This document shows positions 36,401 through 36,841 of a stretch of DNA of 36,841 nucleotides, in pieces (position 1 is the stretch's first letter; each line of letters begins with the position of its first letter). Source of the stretch: Acidobacteriota bacterium (GTDB taxonomy: Bacteria; Acidobacteriota; Vicinamibacteria; Vicinamibacterales; 2-12-FULL-66-21); NCBI GenBank assembly GCA_003222675.1, contig QHWT01000085.1, forward strand, positions 20,904 to 57,744. The letters are read 5' to 3'. The notes under the pieces were generated by a model. The model saw only the letters and a list, made by a program, of their open reading frames with translations. It was not told where the DNA came from and did not search any database. A program made the translations under genes and the position numbers.

Positions 36401-36841
36401 TAGGTGGTGTCGAATCCGCCGGCCGCGAGTACGGCAGAACGGCGAACGGCCGCACTGTGGATGGCGTATGCAGACAGGCGCGCGAACACCGGGAACATGT
36501 CGCGCGTAATCGGCCAGCGTTCGCGAGTCACGATCTGCCCGTCCGGCGCAACGCGCGCCCACCCGCCGCACAACACGTCGACGCCCGGATCCGCGTCGAC
36601 GCCCGCGTGCCACGCGCTCAATGCGCCTGGGAACAGTGTGTCGTCGGCATCGACGAACACGAGCCAGGAGCCTCCAGCGTCCGTCACGCCCGCATTGCGC
36701 GCCGCGGATACTCCGCGCGAGGCCGCGCGAACAAGGCGAATGCGAGGATCGCGCTCGGCATGCCGCTGCACAATCGAAATGGTGTCGTCTTTGGAACCAT
36801 CGTCGACAACGATTGCCTCCCAGTCGGTGAATGTCTGCGCC
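33433..36841 (-). CDS. Trifunctional GT2 glycosyltransferase / SAM methyltransferase / polysaccharide deacetylase, N-terminus cut
   Basis: 1135 visible residues; the frame is open to the right edge and its true start lies outside. Visible residues 1-250 are a GT-A (GT2) transferase: WEAIVVDDGSKDDT, then RGVSAARNAGV and FVDADDTLFPG (D-x-D). About 250-655 is a less conserved linker region with a sugar-metabolism-type beta domain; it is in frame and continuous. About 661-860 is a class I methyltransferase (NTSMFGRHHFESLF, RALEIGCAEGHFTAALA, LIVCSEVLYYVG), NodS-like. About 900-1135 is a NodB-type deacetylase: LPILMYHRVS, VALTFDDAYDD (metal Asp pair) and EIGAHSATHAPM (H-S-x-T-H). All three active sites look intact. 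It probably builds or decorates a surface polysaccharide. NCBI families with this trifunctional architecture exist (recalled). Confidence 0.92.
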   Translation of the reverse strand, partial: AQTFTDWEAIVVDDGSKDDTISIVQRHAERDPRIRLVRAASRGVSAARNAGVTDAGGSWLVFVDADDTLFPGALSAWHAGVDADPGVDVLCGGWARVAPDGQIVTRERWPITRDMFPVFARLSAYAIHSAAVRRSAVLAAGGFDTTYVTCEDWDLWQRLARAGACFGAIPEDVARYHMRPRSASLAARQMLIDGLRVITTGHAPDARVSSPLPQYAAGMPTENGATVRCGYACWPAGLVLGSGEDAVSLLDHVADKRASDLDPSVAADALFRSAPLSRCAGPAEWSVLWPEISAAVSRFLKALERRTLASRLARRVLAALGRLILEHAGNSPLTRIAHTILHTVDILKPVQRVRVPNGVERVVIRIQAGSDVIGFLELPVCDRSLTAAVVRDAIAHEYGWSILRRFFDATVYEQGQAEANARRHDTIGWTVFLQQLWGRGDWPAAAFYDPDRLEAEAITRSVQGTWLTVEILDAATDWRVAAIEAMNVEVTIAAAPVCCFEVTVKDGLIRGSRLRALVTAVAGVELLHVAVREALVGCSWDRGSLRDHLSRRRRSGRRAGVASPLPAVADGAPSAAARVDAMRAADRGRAIVGARRYGWPGSAASRRAALPSAARRDVFHAAGAAGEPIVAVTTWRRTKRIAYVPDLLWAGAQQSPVPSAKWPVVNTSMFGRHHFESLFAGGSDPWRYTTAYEARKYEQTLSLLPSHPIGRALEIGCAEGHFTAALAARVDALVAADISSIALERAADRCAQRQNVSFMRLDLARDALPGGNDLIVCSEVLYYVGGVDDLGSVGRKLCDALRDGGRLLTAHANVVADDPKTAGFVWDVPFGARTVRETLSAIPGLQLARELRTPLYSVMEFERTDEPRTPVVVSADFVMPEPHVAERIRWSGGGSPAPPSMPGSKLPILMYHRVSDRGGGAAMRYTVSADQFRCHLEYLRDAGFHSVSLAEWTAALHKREPLAGRPVALTFDDAYDDFMAGALPLLQQYGFGATLFVVTQHVGGWNTWDAGFSEPVRLMDWSAIERAAAGGIEIGAHSATHAPMTGLTPAEIVREASRARADIQRRIKQALCAFAYPYGDSDTVVQHLVAASGFLTGVTCRFGLSALDDRPLRLPRIEIAGTDSQTDFIRKLGGR

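Overview
The window looks like a chromosomal segment of an Acidobacteriota genome, most plausibly the Vicinamibacterales group. This is inferred from gene content rather than a marker gene: high G+C, an ADOP-type MacB-like permease preceded by a PadR regulator, Oar-like carboxypeptidase-regulatory TonB receptors, PASTA-repeat secreted proteins, a Tat-exported sugar isomerase-like barrel, and a trifunctional glycosyltransferase/methyltransferase/deacetylase. No rRNA, tRNA, CRISPR array or intact transposase was seen.

Layout. 1-1157 (-): a lipoprotein gene translationally coupled (ATGA) to an NRAMP-family metal transporter that runs off the left edge. 1530-5714 (+) and 8069-14394 (-): two very large paralogous exported proteins in inverted orientation. 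They share an N-terminal beta-rich domain, an Ig-like domain and PASTA arrays, but have different C-terminal modules. Both reading frames are broken, one by an in-frame TAA and the other by a ~25-bp deletion inside a PASTA repeat. Between them lie an intact Tat-exported TIM-barrel protein and remnants of a glucuronoyl esterase and a CPBP protease. 14715-17755 (+): a PadR-ADOP permease operon. 17921-18403 (+): a VOC/PhnB-like protein. 18484-20562 (-) and 21254-23581 (+): two divergent TonB-dependent receptors separated by an ankyrin remnant and by a dyad-containing promoter with a structured leader.

23582-27368 carries small accessory genes: DinB, a Cys/Trp tandem-repeat exported protein, a VOC protein, a cupin and a membrane-anchored methyltransferase. 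It also holds two more gene relics, a sigma-factor C-terminal tail and an XdhC/CoxL chimera. 27519-28994 (+) encodes a glycosidase-like barrel with an unusual duplicated N-terminal module. 29031-33295 (-) is a TonB receptor followed 5 nt later by a PF10091 glucoamylase-type enzyme, which looks like a small glycan-uptake operon. 33433-36841 (-) is the trifunctional GT2/SAM-methyltransferase/polysaccharide deacetylase, truncated by the window edge.

Overall theme: cell-surface and glycan functions (receptors, export, surface repeats, glycan enzymes) set in DNA with an unusual density of broken genes. At least five relics plus two broken giant genes occur in about 27 kb. I see no obvious defence island or phage. 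The most distinctive items are the inverted, independently broken PASTA-giant pair, the CX11C repeat protein, the repeat-plus-barrel glycosidase and the atypical NRAMP metal site.
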